Shown here in pieces: positions 36,566-48,800 of a stretch of 64,000 bases of DNA. The translations under genes and the position numbers were made by a program. The stretch spans positions 248,001 to 312,000 of the forward strand of contig NZ_JACIJG010000001.1 in NCBI RefSeq assembly GCF_014199265.1, in the 5' to 3' direction. Each line of letters starts with the position of its first letter. Position 1 is the first letter of the stretch. The notes below the pieces were generated by a model. That model did no database searches and was not told the DNA's origin. It worked only from the letters and a program-made list of their open reading frames with translations. This stretch comes from Brucella daejeonensis (GTDB lineage: Bacteria > Pseudomonadota > Alphaproteobacteria > Rhizobiales > Rhizobiaceae).

Positions 36566-37717
36566 ATGCGCTTTTCGGTCTTCGCTTCTTCGGCGGTCGC
36601 AGCCATTGTCGGCTTCGGCGGCACATTGGCGCTCATCATTGCCGCCGCACAGGTACTGGGTGCGTCGCAGGCGGAAACCGCAAGCTGGGTCACGGCCATC
36701 TGCCTGGCCATCGCGGCCTCCTCCGCCTGGCTCAGCATTCGCTACAGGATGCCGATCATCGCGGCGTGGTCCACGCCGGGACTGGCGCTGATAGGTGCAA
36801 GCGCCGGCTTCACCATGCCGGAAGCGGTCGGCGCATTCATCGTGACCGCAGTGGCGCTGGTCGCCACCGGGCTGATCCGTCAATTGTCGGTGCTTGTTTC
36901 CCGCATCCCCGCCTCGGTTGCTTCGGGTATGCTCGCCGGCGTCCTGCTCAGTTTCGTCATCGCCGCCGCCAGGACCGTGCCCGGCGATCCGGTCTTCGTC
37001 TTGCCGCTGGTGGGGCTGTTCTTCCTGATCCGCCTGTTCAACCCGTCGCTTGCGGTCATCGCCGTTCTGGTGACCGGCATGGTCTTCGCGCTCCTGACCG
37101 GCCGTTCGCCTGCCCTGCCCGCGCCGGAAATTTCGACTTTGACGCTCGTCTGGCCCGAATTCAACATGGGGGCGACGGTCGGCCTCGCCATACCGCTTTA
37201 TCTCGTGACCATGGCCTCGCAGAACCTGCCGGGTTTTGCCGTACTGCGCGCCTCGGGCTATGAGCCGCCGACCAGCGCCTGCCTGCGCGTGACCGGCCTG
37301 TTTTCATTGCTGACCGCGCCCTTCGGCGCTTCCACCACCAACCTCGCCGCGATTTCCGCGGCGCTGTGCACGAATCCCGACGCGCACCCGGACCATGCAA
37401 AGCGCTGGCTGACCGGGCCGGTCTATGCCGCGATCTATGTGGCCTTCGCGCTCTTCGGCGCATCGCTGGTCGCCATCTTCGCCGTATTGCCGGTAACGCT
37501 GATCGCGCTCGTCGCCGGACTGGCGCTGACCGGCCCCTTCATCAACGCCATGGCGCTGGCCCTGAAGGACGAGCAGGAGCGCCTCGCAGCGACCATAACC
37601 TTTGCGGTGACGGCCTCCGGCATGGCGTTCTTCGGGATCGGCTCGGCCTTCTGGGCGCTGATCGCGGGACTTTGCGTCACGTTTCTCGAACATTTTCGCA
37701 AAAAAATTTCGAATTAA
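36566..37717 (+). CDS. BenE-family benzoate/H+ symporter-like transporter
   Basis: A 383-residue, strongly hydrophobic protein with about 11-12 membrane helices. BenE hallmarks are AWSTPGLALIGA near residue 70, IPASVASGMLAGVLL, the LVTMASQNLPGFAVLRASGY segment, and LLTAPFGASTTNLAAISAAL. The prototype imports benzoate in Acinetobacter. No aromatic-degradation genes lie nearby, so the cargo is uncertain. It follows the hydrolase gene by 9 bp. Confidence 0.88.
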   Translation: MRFSVFASSAVAAIVGFGGTLALIIAAAQVLGASQAETASWVTAICLAIAASSAWLSIRYRMPIIAAWSTPGLALIGASAGFTMPEAVGAFIVTAVALVATGLIRQLSVLVSRIPASVASGMLAGVLLSFVIAAARTVPGDPVFVLPLVGLFFLIRLFNPSLAVIAVLVTGMVFALLTGRSPALPAPEISTLTLVWPEFNMGATVGLAIPLYLVTMASQNLPGFAVLRASGYEPPTSACLRVTGLFSLLTAPFGASTTNLAAISAALCTNPDAHPDHAKRWLTGPVYAAIYVAFALFGASLVAIFAVLPVTLIALVAGLALTGPFINAMALALKDEQERLAATITFAVTASGMAFFGIGSAFWALIAGLCVTFLEHFRKKISN

Positions 37718-37865
37718 TCGCATTGGTTAGGTCAGGCGCGATCCGAATCCTCCGGTTGCATTCTTGAAATGCCGCCTTTGCTTCACCAATTCCGAATCAA
37801 GCCACCAGATTGAATCCTCTGCATCCGGCAGAAGCGAGGTCGGCCCTATTCTGATGGAGTAGACC

Positions 37866-38318
37866 ATGACCAATACCGCATTGATCCGCCCGGCATGGAC
37901 GCCAGCCACGATTGCGCTGATGGTGCTCGGCTTTTTCCTGTTCTGGCCGCTTGGCCTCGCCATGCTGGCCTATATCCTGTGGGGAGACCGCCTCGAAGGT
38001 TTCAAGCGCGGCGTCAACGAGAAGAGAGATTCCGTGTTCGGTTCGTTCCGCAATTGCCACAAGAGCGAAAGCTTCGGCTTCAACGCAACCGGCAATGCGG
38101 CCTTCGATGACTGGCGCCGCGCCGAACTGGAGCGACTGGCCGAAGAACGCCGCAAGCTCGATGAGGCTCGCGCCGAATTCGAGGCCTATGCCGCAGAACT
38201 TCGCCGCGCACGTGACAAGCAAGAGTTCGACCGCTTCATGGCCGAACGCCGCAACGCAGCGAAAAAGACACCTGCCACGCGCACCAAGGGCGGCAAGGAC
38301 GATATCACCGATCTTTGA
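37866..38318 (+). CDS. DUF2852 family membrane-anchored protein
   Basis: A 150-residue protein. The N-terminus has WTPATIALMVLGFFLFWPLG, a membrane segment at about 12-40, then a linker with SFRNCHKSESFGFNATGNAA. From about 80 there is a charged helix (WRRAELERLAEERRKLDEAR) likely forming a coiled coil. The tail is basic. This layout fits DUF2852, a family I know mainly from alphaproteobacteria and without a known function. It is a single gene followed by a terminator. Confidence 0.82.
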   Translation: MTNTALIRPAWTPATIALMVLGFFLFWPLGLAMLAYILWGDRLEGFKRGVNEKRDSVFGSFRNCHKSESFGFNATGNAAFDDWRRAELERLAEERRKLDEARAEFEAYAAELRRARDKQEFDRFMAERRNAAKKTPATRTKGGKDDITDL

Positions 38319-38344
38319 TCGGCATAATTGCCCGCAAATGCTTG

Positions 38345-38377
38345 AGACGGCGCGGCCCCGGTCGCGCCGTTTTCGTT
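38345..38377 (+). terminator. intrinsic terminator after the DUF2852 gene
   Basis: Hairpin ACGGCGCG / CGCGCCGT (38347-38370) with an 8-nt loop, followed by TTTCGTT, 28 bp after the stop. Confidence 0.8.
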
Positions 38378-38488
38378 ACAGATCACCAAAATTCCATAAC
38401 TTACAAAGACTTATATAGTCCGTTTTGCCTGAAAAGCCCTTCTCACTTTTCTGGATGCGCTCTCGAACGAATCGCTTATTCTTATCGG

Positions 38489-39250
38489 ATGGGTTTTTCC
38501 TTTCTTCGGCAAATCAGCGGTAAAGGGGCATCCGCTGGCACCACGACAGTCCGCAGCGAGCGCATTCATGCGATCGCCGGACGGGAACTTCCTTTGCGCG
38601 TTTTCGAGAATCCGCGCGCGAAACGACTCACATTGCGCATCGAAGCAGGCGGCAGGGGATTGCGGATCACCATACCGCCGGGACTGCCCGAGCGCGAGGT
38701 GCAGAGCTTCCTCACGCGTCACTCGGGCTGGATCGAAAGCCGTATCGCCAGACTGCCCGACCAGCCGGGGGTGCGGGCAGGCATCAGGATTCCCCTGCGC
38801 GGGATTCCCCACAAGATCGTCCACCAGCCGGGACGCGGCACGACCGAATGTCTCGAAGGCAACATTTTGCTGGTGCACGGCGATCCGGCCCATCTGCCGC
38901 GCCGGGTCGCGGACCATATCAAGCGCGAGGTGAAGCGCGAGATCGAGACGCTTGTCGCTCGGCACACGGCAACAGTCGGGCGCAAGGCCAGGGCCGTGCG
39001 TTTCAAGGATACGAAAAGCCGCTGGGGATCGTGCACATCCGACGGTGTCCTTTCCTTTTCCTGGCGCATCGGCATGGCTCCGCCTCCTGTGATAAACTAT
39101 CTCGTCGCCCATGAGGTGGCCCATCTCATCGAGATGAACCACGGGCCGAAATTCTGGAAACTCTGCCATGAGCTTTGCCCGGATACCGAGCGCTGCAAGG
39201 CTTGGCTGAAGTGCAATGGCAGCGCATTGCAGGCAATAGACTTCACATGA
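38489..39250 (+). CDS. YgjP-like (DUF45/M48-type) metallopeptidase
   Basis: A 253-residue protein of the YgjP family. The zinc-binding motif is VAHEVAHLIEMNHGPKFW (HEXXH, about residue 212) with a further His in the following turn. The preceding family block is VRFKDTKSRWGSCTSDGVLSF and the N-terminal half has LTLRIEAGGRGLRITIPPG. E. coli YgjP relatives have been linked to metal-dependent hydrolysis, but physiological substrates are unknown. I chose ATG 38489 as family-like; the open frame upstream crosses the promoter. Its stop overlaps the next start by 4 bp. Confidence 0.87.
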   Translation: MGFSFLRQISGKGASAGTTTVRSERIHAIAGRELPLRVFENPRAKRLTLRIEAGGRGLRITIPPGLPEREVQSFLTRHSGWIESRIARLPDQPGVRAGIRIPLRGIPHKIVHQPGRGTTECLEGNILLVHGDPAHLPRRVADHIKREVKREIETLVARHTATVGRKARAVRFKDTKSRWGSCTSDGVLSFSWRIGMAPPPVINYLVAHEVAHLIEMNHGPKFWKLCHELCPDTERCKAWLKCNGSALQAIDFT

Positions 39251-39885
39251 AATCATCCGTACTGACCGCCGCGAAGGTTTTGTGGGATTACCACTGCATC
39301 TACGATCCGCTTGAAGGCGCCGACGTTATTGTCGGGCTTGGCAGTTACGACCCTCGCGTGGCCGAACGGGCGGCGGATCTCTACCTGGAAGGGCTCGCAC
39401 CCTGGCTGATCTTTACCGGCAAGAGCGGTCACTGGACGGAAAAGCTCTATAAGACAAGCGAAGCGGAAGCCTTTGCGGAAGTCGCGATCAGGCGCGGTGT
39501 GCCGAATGACGCCATCATCGTGGAACCCAATGCGACCAATATCGGCGAAAACATCCGCTTCTCGCGCGAGCAGCTTGCGCCGGGCGCCATCAGCGCCATT
39601 TTCGTCACCAAGCCGCAGACGCAGCGCCGCGTCCATGCCAGCGTGCCACGGCAATGGCCGGAAGCCCGGGCGCGCGTTACCGCACCACTCACCTCCTTCG
39701 AGGACCAGCCAACCCCGGAACACCCGATCGAACTGCTCATCAACGAGATGACCGGCGATATCGAGCGTATCCTCGAATATCCCGCAAAAGGCTACCAGAT
39801 CGCGCAGGCGGTTCCCCTCGAGGTCATGGAAGCGTATGATTTCCTGATCGCACAGGGTTTTGACGGTCATCCGGTCTGCGAATAG
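39247..39885 (+). CDS. YdcF-like DUF218 family protein
   Basis: A 212-residue DUF218 (YdcF) protein. The Rossmann-like core opens with GADVIVGLGSYDPRVAERAADL, followed by the family block WLIFTGKSGHW and the SAM-like binding loop PNATNIGENIRFSRE near residue 100. Unlike the membrane-anchored SanA/YdcF forms, it has no N-terminal helix and should be cytosolic. Function is unknown. The ATGA overlap with the metallopeptidase indicates coupled translation. Confidence 0.83.
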   Translation: MKSSVLTAAKVLWDYHCIYDPLEGADVIVGLGSYDPRVAERAADLYLEGLAPWLIFTGKSGHWTEKLYKTSEAEAFAEVAIRRGVPNDAIIVEPNATNIGENIRFSREQLAPGAISAIFVTKPQTQRRVHASVPRQWPEARARVTAPLTSFEDQPTPEHPIELLINEMTGDIERILEYPAKGYQIAQAVPLEVMEAYDFLIAQGFDGHPVCE

Positions 39886-39941
39886 TTCCGGAACGAACGG
39901 AATAACTTGAGTAGCCCCCGGATTTGTGCGACGGGAAGCCT

Positions 39942-41842
<1,901 letters not shown>

Positions 41843-41843
41843 T

Positions 41844-42314
41844 ATGGGCAATGGCGTCGCCGATATTTCCGTCTACAAGCCTCGTGCCGCATGGTTCGAT
41901 GGCCTGACGGCATGTGGTCCGGCGACGATCAAGCTCAACATCATCGAAGCCGATCCGGCAAATCCGGTTGCGGAGGCTGCCGTCGGCATCGCCCGCAGGC
42001 AGATCGAGACAGCGGCGGGCAAGCTCGATGCCCTGCCGCATATGGGCGCCGGTTTCTCCATTCTGCATCAGGGAGAGGAAAGCCTCTGGCTGCTCCTGCA
42101 CTGGTGGCTGGAGGGCGGCATCGCCACGGAAATTCTCTGGCGGTCCGAGCTTGGCGACGAGGTGGAATTCATACCCGCACAATCCCTGTTGATGGCCTGT
42201 GTGTGGGAACTGGGAATCATAGACTTTGAACGGCGCGCATGGATGGAAACGGCGATGGCGGGTAAGCCCGTTGCCGACTATCTGGCGCGCACTTTGCCAC
42301 GGGGCACGGTATGA
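41844..42314 (+). CDS. conserved-looking protein of unknown function inside the trp operon
   Basis: A 156-residue, soluble, slightly acidic protein with several aromatic residues: [20 protein letters not shown] near the start, [20 protein letters not shown] in the middle, [20 protein letters not shown], then [20 protein letters not shown]. There is no signal peptide or membrane helix. I recognise no domain. It begins 1 bp after the trpB stop and overlaps trpA by 4 bp (ATGA), so it is a real, co-translated gene whose composition matches its neighbours. A link to tryptophan synthase is possible but not shown. Confidence 0.85.
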   Translation: MGNGVADISVYKPRAAWFDGLTACGPATIKLNIIEADPANPVAEAAVGIARRQIETAAGKLDALPHMGAGFSILHQGEESLWLLLHWWLEGGIATEILWRSELGDEVEFIPAQSLLMACVWELGIIDFERRAWMETAMAGKPVADYLARTLPRGTV

Positions 42315-43150
42315 CTACTCGCATCAACACCAAATTCGCCGAACTGAAGGCCGAGGGCCGGCCTGCGCTCGTCACCTATTTCATGGGCGGCGATCCGGAT
42401 TTCGAAACCTCGCTGAAGGTGATGAAGGCCCTGCCGAAAGCTGGCGCCGACGTGATCGAACTCGGTATGCCCTTTTCCGATCCGATGGCAGACGGCCCGG
42501 CCATTCAGGCTGCGGGCCTGCGTGCCCTCAATGCCGGCCAGACCCTGGCAAAGACACTCGGCATGGCTGCGGAATTCCGCAAGGAAGACGACACGACCCC
42601 CATCGTGCTGATGGGCTATTACAATCCGATCTACATCTATGGTGTCGAACGTTTCCTGGCCGATGCCAGGGCGTCCGGCGTCGATGGGCTGATCGTGGTC
42701 GATCTGCCATCGGAAATGGATGCGGAACTTTGCATCCCCGCGATGAAAGCGGGCATCAATTTCATTCGCCTGACCACGCCGACCACCGACGACAAGCGCC
42801 TGCCGAAGGTGCTGCACAATTCGTCGGGCTTCGTCTATTACGTCTCGATGAACGGCATTACCGGTTCGGCCATTGCCGATACGGCGAAGGTCGGCGAGGC
42901 TGTGCGCCACATCAAGAAAAGCACCGATCTGCCGATCTGCGTCGGTTTCGGCGTCAAGACGCCGGAGCAGGCTGCAGCTATCGCCACCCATGCCGATGGC
43001 GTGGTCGTCGGCACGGCGATCGTCAATGCGATTGCCGGTGAACTGGACGAAAACGGCAAGTTGAAGGGCGATCCGGCCGCCGCCGCGACCCGGCTTGTCC
43101 ACGCTCTTGCCGAGAGCGTGCGCGCCACACGCCTTGAAGCCGCCCAATAA
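42311..43150 (+). CDS. trpA: tryptophan synthase alpha chain
   Basis: A TIM-barrel lyase of 279 residues that cleaves indole-3-glycerol phosphate and channels indole to TrpB. The catalytic residues are Glu50 in [13 protein letters not shown] and Asp61 in MADGPAIQ. The phosphate loop is [12 protein letters not shown] with [12 protein letters not shown]. It is separated from trpB by a 156-codon gene instead of being directly adjacent. Confidence 0.97.
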   Translation: MTTRINTKFAELKAEGRPALVTYFMGGDPDFETSLKVMKALPKAGADVIELGMPFSDPMADGPAIQAAGLRALNAGQTLAKTLGMAAEFRKEDDTTPIVLMGYYNPIYIYGVERFLADARASGVDGLIVVDLPSEMDAELCIPAMKAGINFIRLTTPTTDDKRLPKVLHNSSGFVYYVSMNGITGSAIADTAKVGEAVRHIKKSTDLPICVGFGVKTPEQAAAIATHADGVVVGTAIVNAIAGELDENGKLKGDPAAAATRLVHALAESVRATRLEAAQ

Positions 43151-43210
43151 ATCGTCCATTTAAGCGGCTGAGAAGTCGTCGCCGAAGAACAAGAAACGGA
43201 ACCAAACGTC

Positions 43211-44116
43211 ATGAACTGGATCACCAACTACGTCCGTCCGAAGATCAATTCGATGCTCGGCCGCCGTGAAATGCCGGAAAATCTCTGGATCAAGGATCCG
43301 TCGACCGGTGAAATGGTGTTTCACAAGGATCTCGAGAGCAACCAGTTCGTGATCCCGTCATCGGGCCATCACATGCGCATCAAGGCGAAGGACCGGCTGC
43401 GCTTCTTCTTCGACAATGGCGAATACACCACGCTTGAAGCCCCCAAGGTTCCGGTCGATCCGCTGAAATTCCGCGACGAGAAGAAATATATCGACCGCCT
43501 CAAGGATTACCGTGCCCGCACCGGCATGGACGACGCCATCGTCAACGGTCTCGGCACGATCGAAGGCCTGCCGATCGTCGCAACCGTGCAGGATTTCGGC
43601 TTCATGGGCGGTTCGCTCGGCATGGGCGCGGGCGAGGCGATCATTCAGGGCTTTGAAAAGGCCATCGAGCTCAAGCGTCCGCTGGTTCTGTTCGCTGCGT
43701 CCGGCGGCGCGCGTATGCAGGAGGGCATCCTGTCCCTGATGCAGCTTCCGCGCACCACGGTAGCGGTTGAAATGCTCAAGGAAGCGGGCCTGCCCTATAT
43801 CGTCGTGCTGACCAACCCGACCACCGGCGGCGTGACGGCTTCCTATGCCATGCTGGGCGACATTCACATCGCTGAGCCGGGCGCGCTCATCGGTTTTGCC
43901 GGACCGCGCGTCATCGAGCAGACCATCCGCGAAAAGCTCCCCGAGGGCTTCCAGAGCGCCGATTACCTCATGGAACACGGCATGGTCGACATGGTCGTCT
44001 CGCGCCTTGAACTGAAGAGCACGATTGCACGCCTGCTCAAGATCATGACCGGGCAGCCCGCCGACAGCGATATTCCGGATAGCAGGCCGACGGAAGCGGA
44101 CAGCAAGGCAGCCTGA
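43211..44116 (+). CDS. accD: acetyl-CoA carboxylase carboxyltransferase beta subunit, zinc-finger cysteines missing
   Basis: Beta subunit of the carboxyltransferase that makes malonyl-CoA for fatty acid synthesis, 301 residues. The crotonase-fold core is clear: [64 protein letters not shown] and [12 protein letters not shown]. The N-terminal region that in E. coli forms a four-Cys zinc ribbon reads [14 protein letters not shown] and [10 protein letters not shown]: all four cysteines are absent. accD-folC adjacency is common in bacteria. Confidence 0.96.
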   Translation: MNWITNYVRPKINSMLGRREMPENLWIKDPSTGEMVFHKDLESNQFVIPSSGHHMRIKAKDRLRFFFDNGEYTTLEAPKVPVDPLKFRDEKKYIDRLKDYRARTGMDDAIVNGLGTIEGLPIVATVQDFGFMGGSLGMGAGEAIIQGFEKAIELKRPLVLFAASGGARMQEGILSLMQLPRTTVAVEMLKEAGLPYIVVLTNPTTGGVTASYAMLGDIHIAEPGALIGFAGPRVIEQTIREKLPEGFQSADYLMEHGMVDMVVSRLELKSTIARLLKIMTGQPADSDIPDSRPTEADSKAA

Positions 44117-44118
44117 TC

Positions 44119-45447
44119 GTGACAGAAAAAGCCGCCGCCGCAATCGAGCGGCTTATGCAGTTGCATCCCAAGGGTTTCGACCTTTCGCTGGACCGCATCC
44201 GCAGCCTTCTGGAAAAACTCGGCAATCCGCATCTGAAACTGCCCCCGGTGATCCATATCGCCGGGACCAACGGCAAGGGATCGGCGACGGCTTTTTGTCG
44301 TGCGCTTCTGGAAGCGGGCGGATTCGACGTTCACGTCCATACCTCGCCGCATCTCGTTCGCTGGCACGAGCGCTATCGCCTGGCGGCGCCGGGCGGCGGC
44401 AAACTGATCGACGACGATGTCCTGGCCGATGCCATCGAACGCGTCGAAGCGGTCAATGGCGGCCAGCATATCACGGTTTTCGAAATACTGACGGCGGTCG
44501 CCTTCGTGCTGTTTTCCGAACAGCCGGCCGATGTCGTCATCATGGAAGTCGGCCTCGGCGGGCGTTTCGACGCCACCAACGTGATTGCCGAACCCGCCGT
44601 CTCGCTCATCATGCCGATTTCGATCGATCATCAGGCCCATCTCGGCGACCGCGTCGAGCTGATCGCCGCCGAGAAGGCCGGTATCATCAAGAAGGGCTGT
44701 CCGGTCGTCGTGGGCTTCCAGCCCGTCGATGCGGCGCGCGAAGTGCTGGTTTCCACCGCTGACCGGCTCGGTTGCCCGGTGTCGGTCTATGGGCAGGATT
44801 TTCTCGCCTTCGAGGAACATGGCCGCATGGTGTTCCAGAACGAGGACGGTCTGATCGACCTGCCATTGCCGCGCCTGCCCGGACGTCACCAGATCGCCAA
44901 TGCCGCTGCGGCAATCGAGGCTGTGCAGATGGCCGGCTTCAGCCTGACCGACAAGGCTGTCGAAAAGGCGCTGATGGTGGCCGACTGGCCGGCACGGATG
45001 CAGCGGCTGACCCATGGCGCGCTCATGGAACTTGCTCCGGCCGCATCTGAAATCTGGCTCGATGGCGGACATAATCCCGGTGCGGGCGCTGTCATTGCCG
45101 AGGCTTTCGGCGATCTGGAAGAGCGCAATGCGCGCCCGCTGTTTCTCATCACCGGCATGATCAACACCAAGGACCCTGTCGGCTATTTCGAAGCTTTTTC
45201 AGGGATGGCGCGGCATGTATTCACCGTGCCGATCCCGTCCAGCGATGCTGGCATTCCCAATGACGAACTGGCCGTCGCGGCACAGAAAGCCAATCTTTCG
45301 GCGGAGCCGGTGCATTCGGTGGCCAATGCGCTGAAACTTCTGCGTGACACATGGCCTTCGGACGAAGCGCCGCCACGCATATTGATCGGCGGCTCGCTTT
45401 ATCTGGCAGGCGAAGTGCTGCGGGATAACGGCACACCACCCCAATAA
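44119..45447 (+). CDS. folC: bifunctional folylpolyglutamate synthase/dihydrofolate synthase
   Basis: A Mur-ligase-fold enzyme of 442 residues that adds glutamate to dihydropteroate and to folates. The P-loop is IHIAGTNGKGSATAF near residue 50. Other Mur-type blocks are YTSPHL-like HVHTSPHLVRWHERY, VIMEVGLGGRFDATN, ISIDHQAHLGDRVE and LDGGHNPGAG. The start is GTG at 44119, two bases after the accD stop. A strong terminator follows. Confidence 0.95.
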   Translation: MTEKAAAAIERLMQLHPKGFDLSLDRIRSLLEKLGNPHLKLPPVIHIAGTNGKGSATAFCRALLEAGGFDVHVHTSPHLVRWHERYRLAAPGGGKLIDDDVLADAIERVEAVNGGQHITVFEILTAVAFVLFSEQPADVVIMEVGLGGRFDATNVIAEPAVSLIMPISIDHQAHLGDRVELIAAEKAGIIKKGCPVVVGFQPVDAAREVLVSTADRLGCPVSVYGQDFLAFEEHGRMVFQNEDGLIDLPLPRLPGRHQIANAAAAIEAVQMAGFSLTDKAVEKALMVADWPARMQRLTHGALMELAPAASEIWLDGGHNPGAGAVIAEAFGDLEERNARPLFLITGMINTKDPVGYFEAFSGMARHVFTVPIPSSDAGIPNDELAVAAQKANLSAEPVHSVANALKLLRDTWPSDEAPPRILIGGSLYLAGEVLRDNGTPPQ

Positions 45448-45448
45448 G

Positions 45449-45478
45449 CAAAAACCCGGCTCGAAGGCCGGGTTTTGC
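45449..45478. terminator. bidirectional terminator, folC / trxA
   Basis: Hairpin GCAAAAACCCGGC / GCCGGGTTTTGC with a 5-6-nt loop, just after the folC stop and 20 bp after the convergent trxA stop. Confidence 0.9.
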
Positions 45479-45497
45479 ATTTTTATGGTGCTGTTCT

Positions 45498-45821
45498 TTA
45501 TGCAGCCGAAGCCTTGATCCAGTCGGCGAGACGGCTCTTCGGAGCGGCGCCGACCATATTGGCGGCGAGTTCACCGTCCTTGAACATCAGAAGCGTCGGG
45601 ATCGAACGTACGCCGAACTGGGCTGCCAGTTCCGGGTTTTCGTCGATATTGACCTTGGCGATCTTGATCTGACCGGCCATTTCAGTGGCGATCTCGTCCA
45701 GAGCCGGAGCGATCATCTTGCAGGGACCGCACCATTCAGCCCAGAAATCCACCACGACCGGCTCGCTCGACTGAAGAACGTCCGACTGAAAATTGCTGTT
45801 ATCGACCTTAACGGTTGCCAT
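45498..45821 (-). CDS. trxA: thioredoxin
   Basis: Classical thioredoxin of 107 residues. The redox motif is WCGPCKM (about residues 31-37) after VVVDFWAE. The cis-Pro segment is [14 protein letters not shown]. It reduces protein disulfides and supplies electrons to reductases. The start is ATG 45821 ([10 protein letters not shown]). It lies 77 bp after addA in the same direction and ends at a bidirectional terminator, so it closes the divL-to-addA run. Confidence 0.96.
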   Translation of the reverse strand: MATVKVDNSNFQSDVLQSSEPVVVDFWAEWCGPCKMIAPALDEIATEMAGQIKIAKVNIDENPELAAQFGVRSIPTLLMFKDGELAANMVGAAPKSRLADWIKASAA

Positions 45822-45898
45822 GGGGCTATCCTCTTTTCTCACCAGAACGGCAGATATCTTTGCAGACTCACAACACGATCCGCTCTTTCTTCGCTATA

Positions 45899-48800
45899 TC
45901 ATGTGGCGTGTCCGCCGCCATCCGTCAAGTTCTGGTTGCTCACCTTTCCTTGAGAGTTTTTCAGAGACTGTAGCGCTTCATTCAGAACGGTATCCGGCAG
46001 GGGCATCAAAAACGGACCTTCGGTGAACAGAAGCGCGGTCTCCACGCTGCGTCCGGGATAGAGCGGAGCCAGCAATTCGCGATAGAGCGCAAGCTGCGCC
46101 CGATAGGCGAAAGGCACGGCCTCGACTGTCTTCGGCGGAGGCCGGTTGGTCTTGTAGTCCACGATCAGCACGCGGTTTTCACCGACGCTGATGCGATCGA
46201 TCTGGCCCGATACGGCGTGATCCCGCCCGCCAAGCTCGATCGTACCCATGATGGCCACCTCCCCGCGCGAACCTTCGGCAAAGACAGGCGCGAAGGTGGG
46301 ATCGGCGAGAATGGCGCGCACGCTCCGCCAGGCGCCATGGCGCTCGGCCTCGGGCCAGTCGGCGGCGATACGGGCGAGATAATCGCCTGCGAGCGATTCG
46401 CGCGCGCCGTCTGGCACGTCAGGCAGATGTTGCAGCAGCATATGGATCGCCGTGCCGCGCCGCAGGGCAAAGGCCGGCGCTCCGTCGCCCGGCCCCAGAA
46501 CCGGCGAAAACGCGTCGAGCGGCGGCGCTTCGTCCGCCTCGATCAGGGCGGAAGCGCCCGAGGGCGCAAGCGGGCGCGGCAGCCCCGCTTCGGGCTTCAT
46601 CGGCTGTAGATATTCGGGCGGAAGCGGCGGGAAAGCATGATCCTCGCTCCCTTCCTCCTCGACGACGTCCACCAGCCCTCGCGGCGTGTTTCGGTATCGC
46701 CTTGCAGCGACACCCAGAACCGGATGAACAAAGGTTTCGGCCTTTGCAGCCAGAGCATCCTCGACCAGACGATGCCACGTCTCGCCGCTTTCCCGCGCGC
46801 CGCGATAGCCGCAGATGATGAGGCGATCTTCCGCCCGGGTCATGCCGACATAAAGCAGGCGGCGATATTCTTCCTCGGCACGGGTCTTCAGCATCTCGAT
46901 CTGCGCCGCCGTAAAGCCCGTCTGGTATCCCGCATTCGGCTGCCAGAGATAGCCCTTCACCGACGAACCGTCATGCGAGAAATCATACGGGATGAGCTTT
47001 GGCGCACGACTGCCGGTCCACACGGCGCTGCCCGGATCGACCAGGAACACCACCGCTCCTTCCAACCCCTTGGCGGCGTGCACGGTCATGATGCGCACTT
47101 CGTTGCGCCCCTGATCGAGCTCGCGCTTGATTTGCGGCGATGCCGCTTCCAGCGTTTCGAGGAAGGCCTGCAAGCCCGGCAGACCGACGCGCTCGGCGGA
47201 CAGCGCATAGTTCTGGAATTCGTCGATGATATCGCCAGCTTCCGGGCCGAGCCGGGCCAGAAGTTTGCGCCGCGCCCCGTCCGCGCTCAATATCCGTGCA
47301 TAGAATTCGAATACCGGCATGGTGTCGGCCATGCCGCGCCAGCGGCTCAGGGTCTTGTGCACTTCGGCCAGCGCAGCGTCACCTCTGGACTGCTGGTAAA
47401 GCCGCTCGAACAGTGTCTGCCCGGCGCTTCTGGGATGAGCGAGATCGAACAGCCGGTCGTCGTCCCATCCGAACAGCGGGCTTTTCAGCACCGATGCCAA
47501 CGAAAGATCGTCCGAGGGCTGCAACACGAAACGCCCCAGCGCCATCAGGTCCTGAATGGCGATATGGCTGGTAAGCTGCAAGCGATCGGCACCCGCCACC
47601 GGAACGGACAGGTTTTTCAGCGCCCGTGAAAGAGCGGGCATGAACTGATCGCGCTTACGCACCAGCACCATGATGTCGCGCGGCACGATCCGCCTGTTCT
47701 GCCCCGGAATGGTTTCGCCGCGATCCAGCCAGTGGCGGATGGTGGTTGCGATCTGGTCGGCAAGCCGCACGGCAGGAGCGGCCAGATGATCGACCGGCTC
47801 ACGCCAGTCGTCGGGTTCTTCCACCACTTCCGGCGTCAGCATATCCCAGATTTCCACCTCGCCCGGCGCGTCGGAACGGATGGCTTCATGAACCGTCGCA
47901 CCCGCAAGGCCGCGATGGGCTTCCGGCCTTGCAAAGACCTCATCCACCGCCTGCAAGACATCGGGCGCGGACCGGAACGAGAAGTTGAGGCTGACGCGCT
48001 CGAATTTCAGTTCCGCATCTTCCGCACGCAGGCTGACCGAGCGTCCCTGTGCGGCAAAATCCTCCGGCACCGCGCCCTGAAAGGAATAAATCGACTGTTT
48101 TTCGTCGCCGACGGCGAACAGCGTCCGGCTGATATCACGCTGGCCGAGACCGGAGAAAAATTCCTCCGAAAGCATACGGATCACCTGCCACTGATCGGGA
48201 CTGGTATCCTGCGCTTCATCGACCAGGATATGGTCTATGCCGCGGTCGAGCTTGTACTGCACCCACTGCCCCGCCCCGTTGCGGGCGAGCAGCGCCACGG
48301 TGCGCGTGATGAGGTCCTCGAAATCGAGCAGGCCGCGCTGGCGTTTCAGGTCATGATAGCGTTGCAGCAGATTGTCGATCAGCGTGAGCGCGGCCAGATT
48401 GAGCCGCACCAGACGCAACTCCTTCAGCCGGTCGAGACCCTGTTCGACACGCGCCGCCGCCGCATCGAAATCTTCCTCGAAATCGGGCAGAAGCTTTTTC
48501 ACCGCCGCCGAGCCGACATAGGAACCGGATTTCGGCTCGCCTGTGCTTTTGAGGAAAGCGGCCCGCAGCACGGCTTCCCGGTCGCGCTGGCTCGTCACCT
48601 TTTCGAAACGCCGGAGCTGTAGCGCAAAATCCTGCGCACGCGACGCACCCTTCTGGATGGACATGATGAGGTCGAGTGCATCGTCGGAAAATTCCGGCAC
48701 CGGCCAGAGTTCGGCGACAAGATCGTCCTCGCCGGTTTCGGGATCGAAGCGGAAAGCCCGGTGCAAGGCCTCGCGGCGCTGTTCCACTGTGCCCAGTTCG

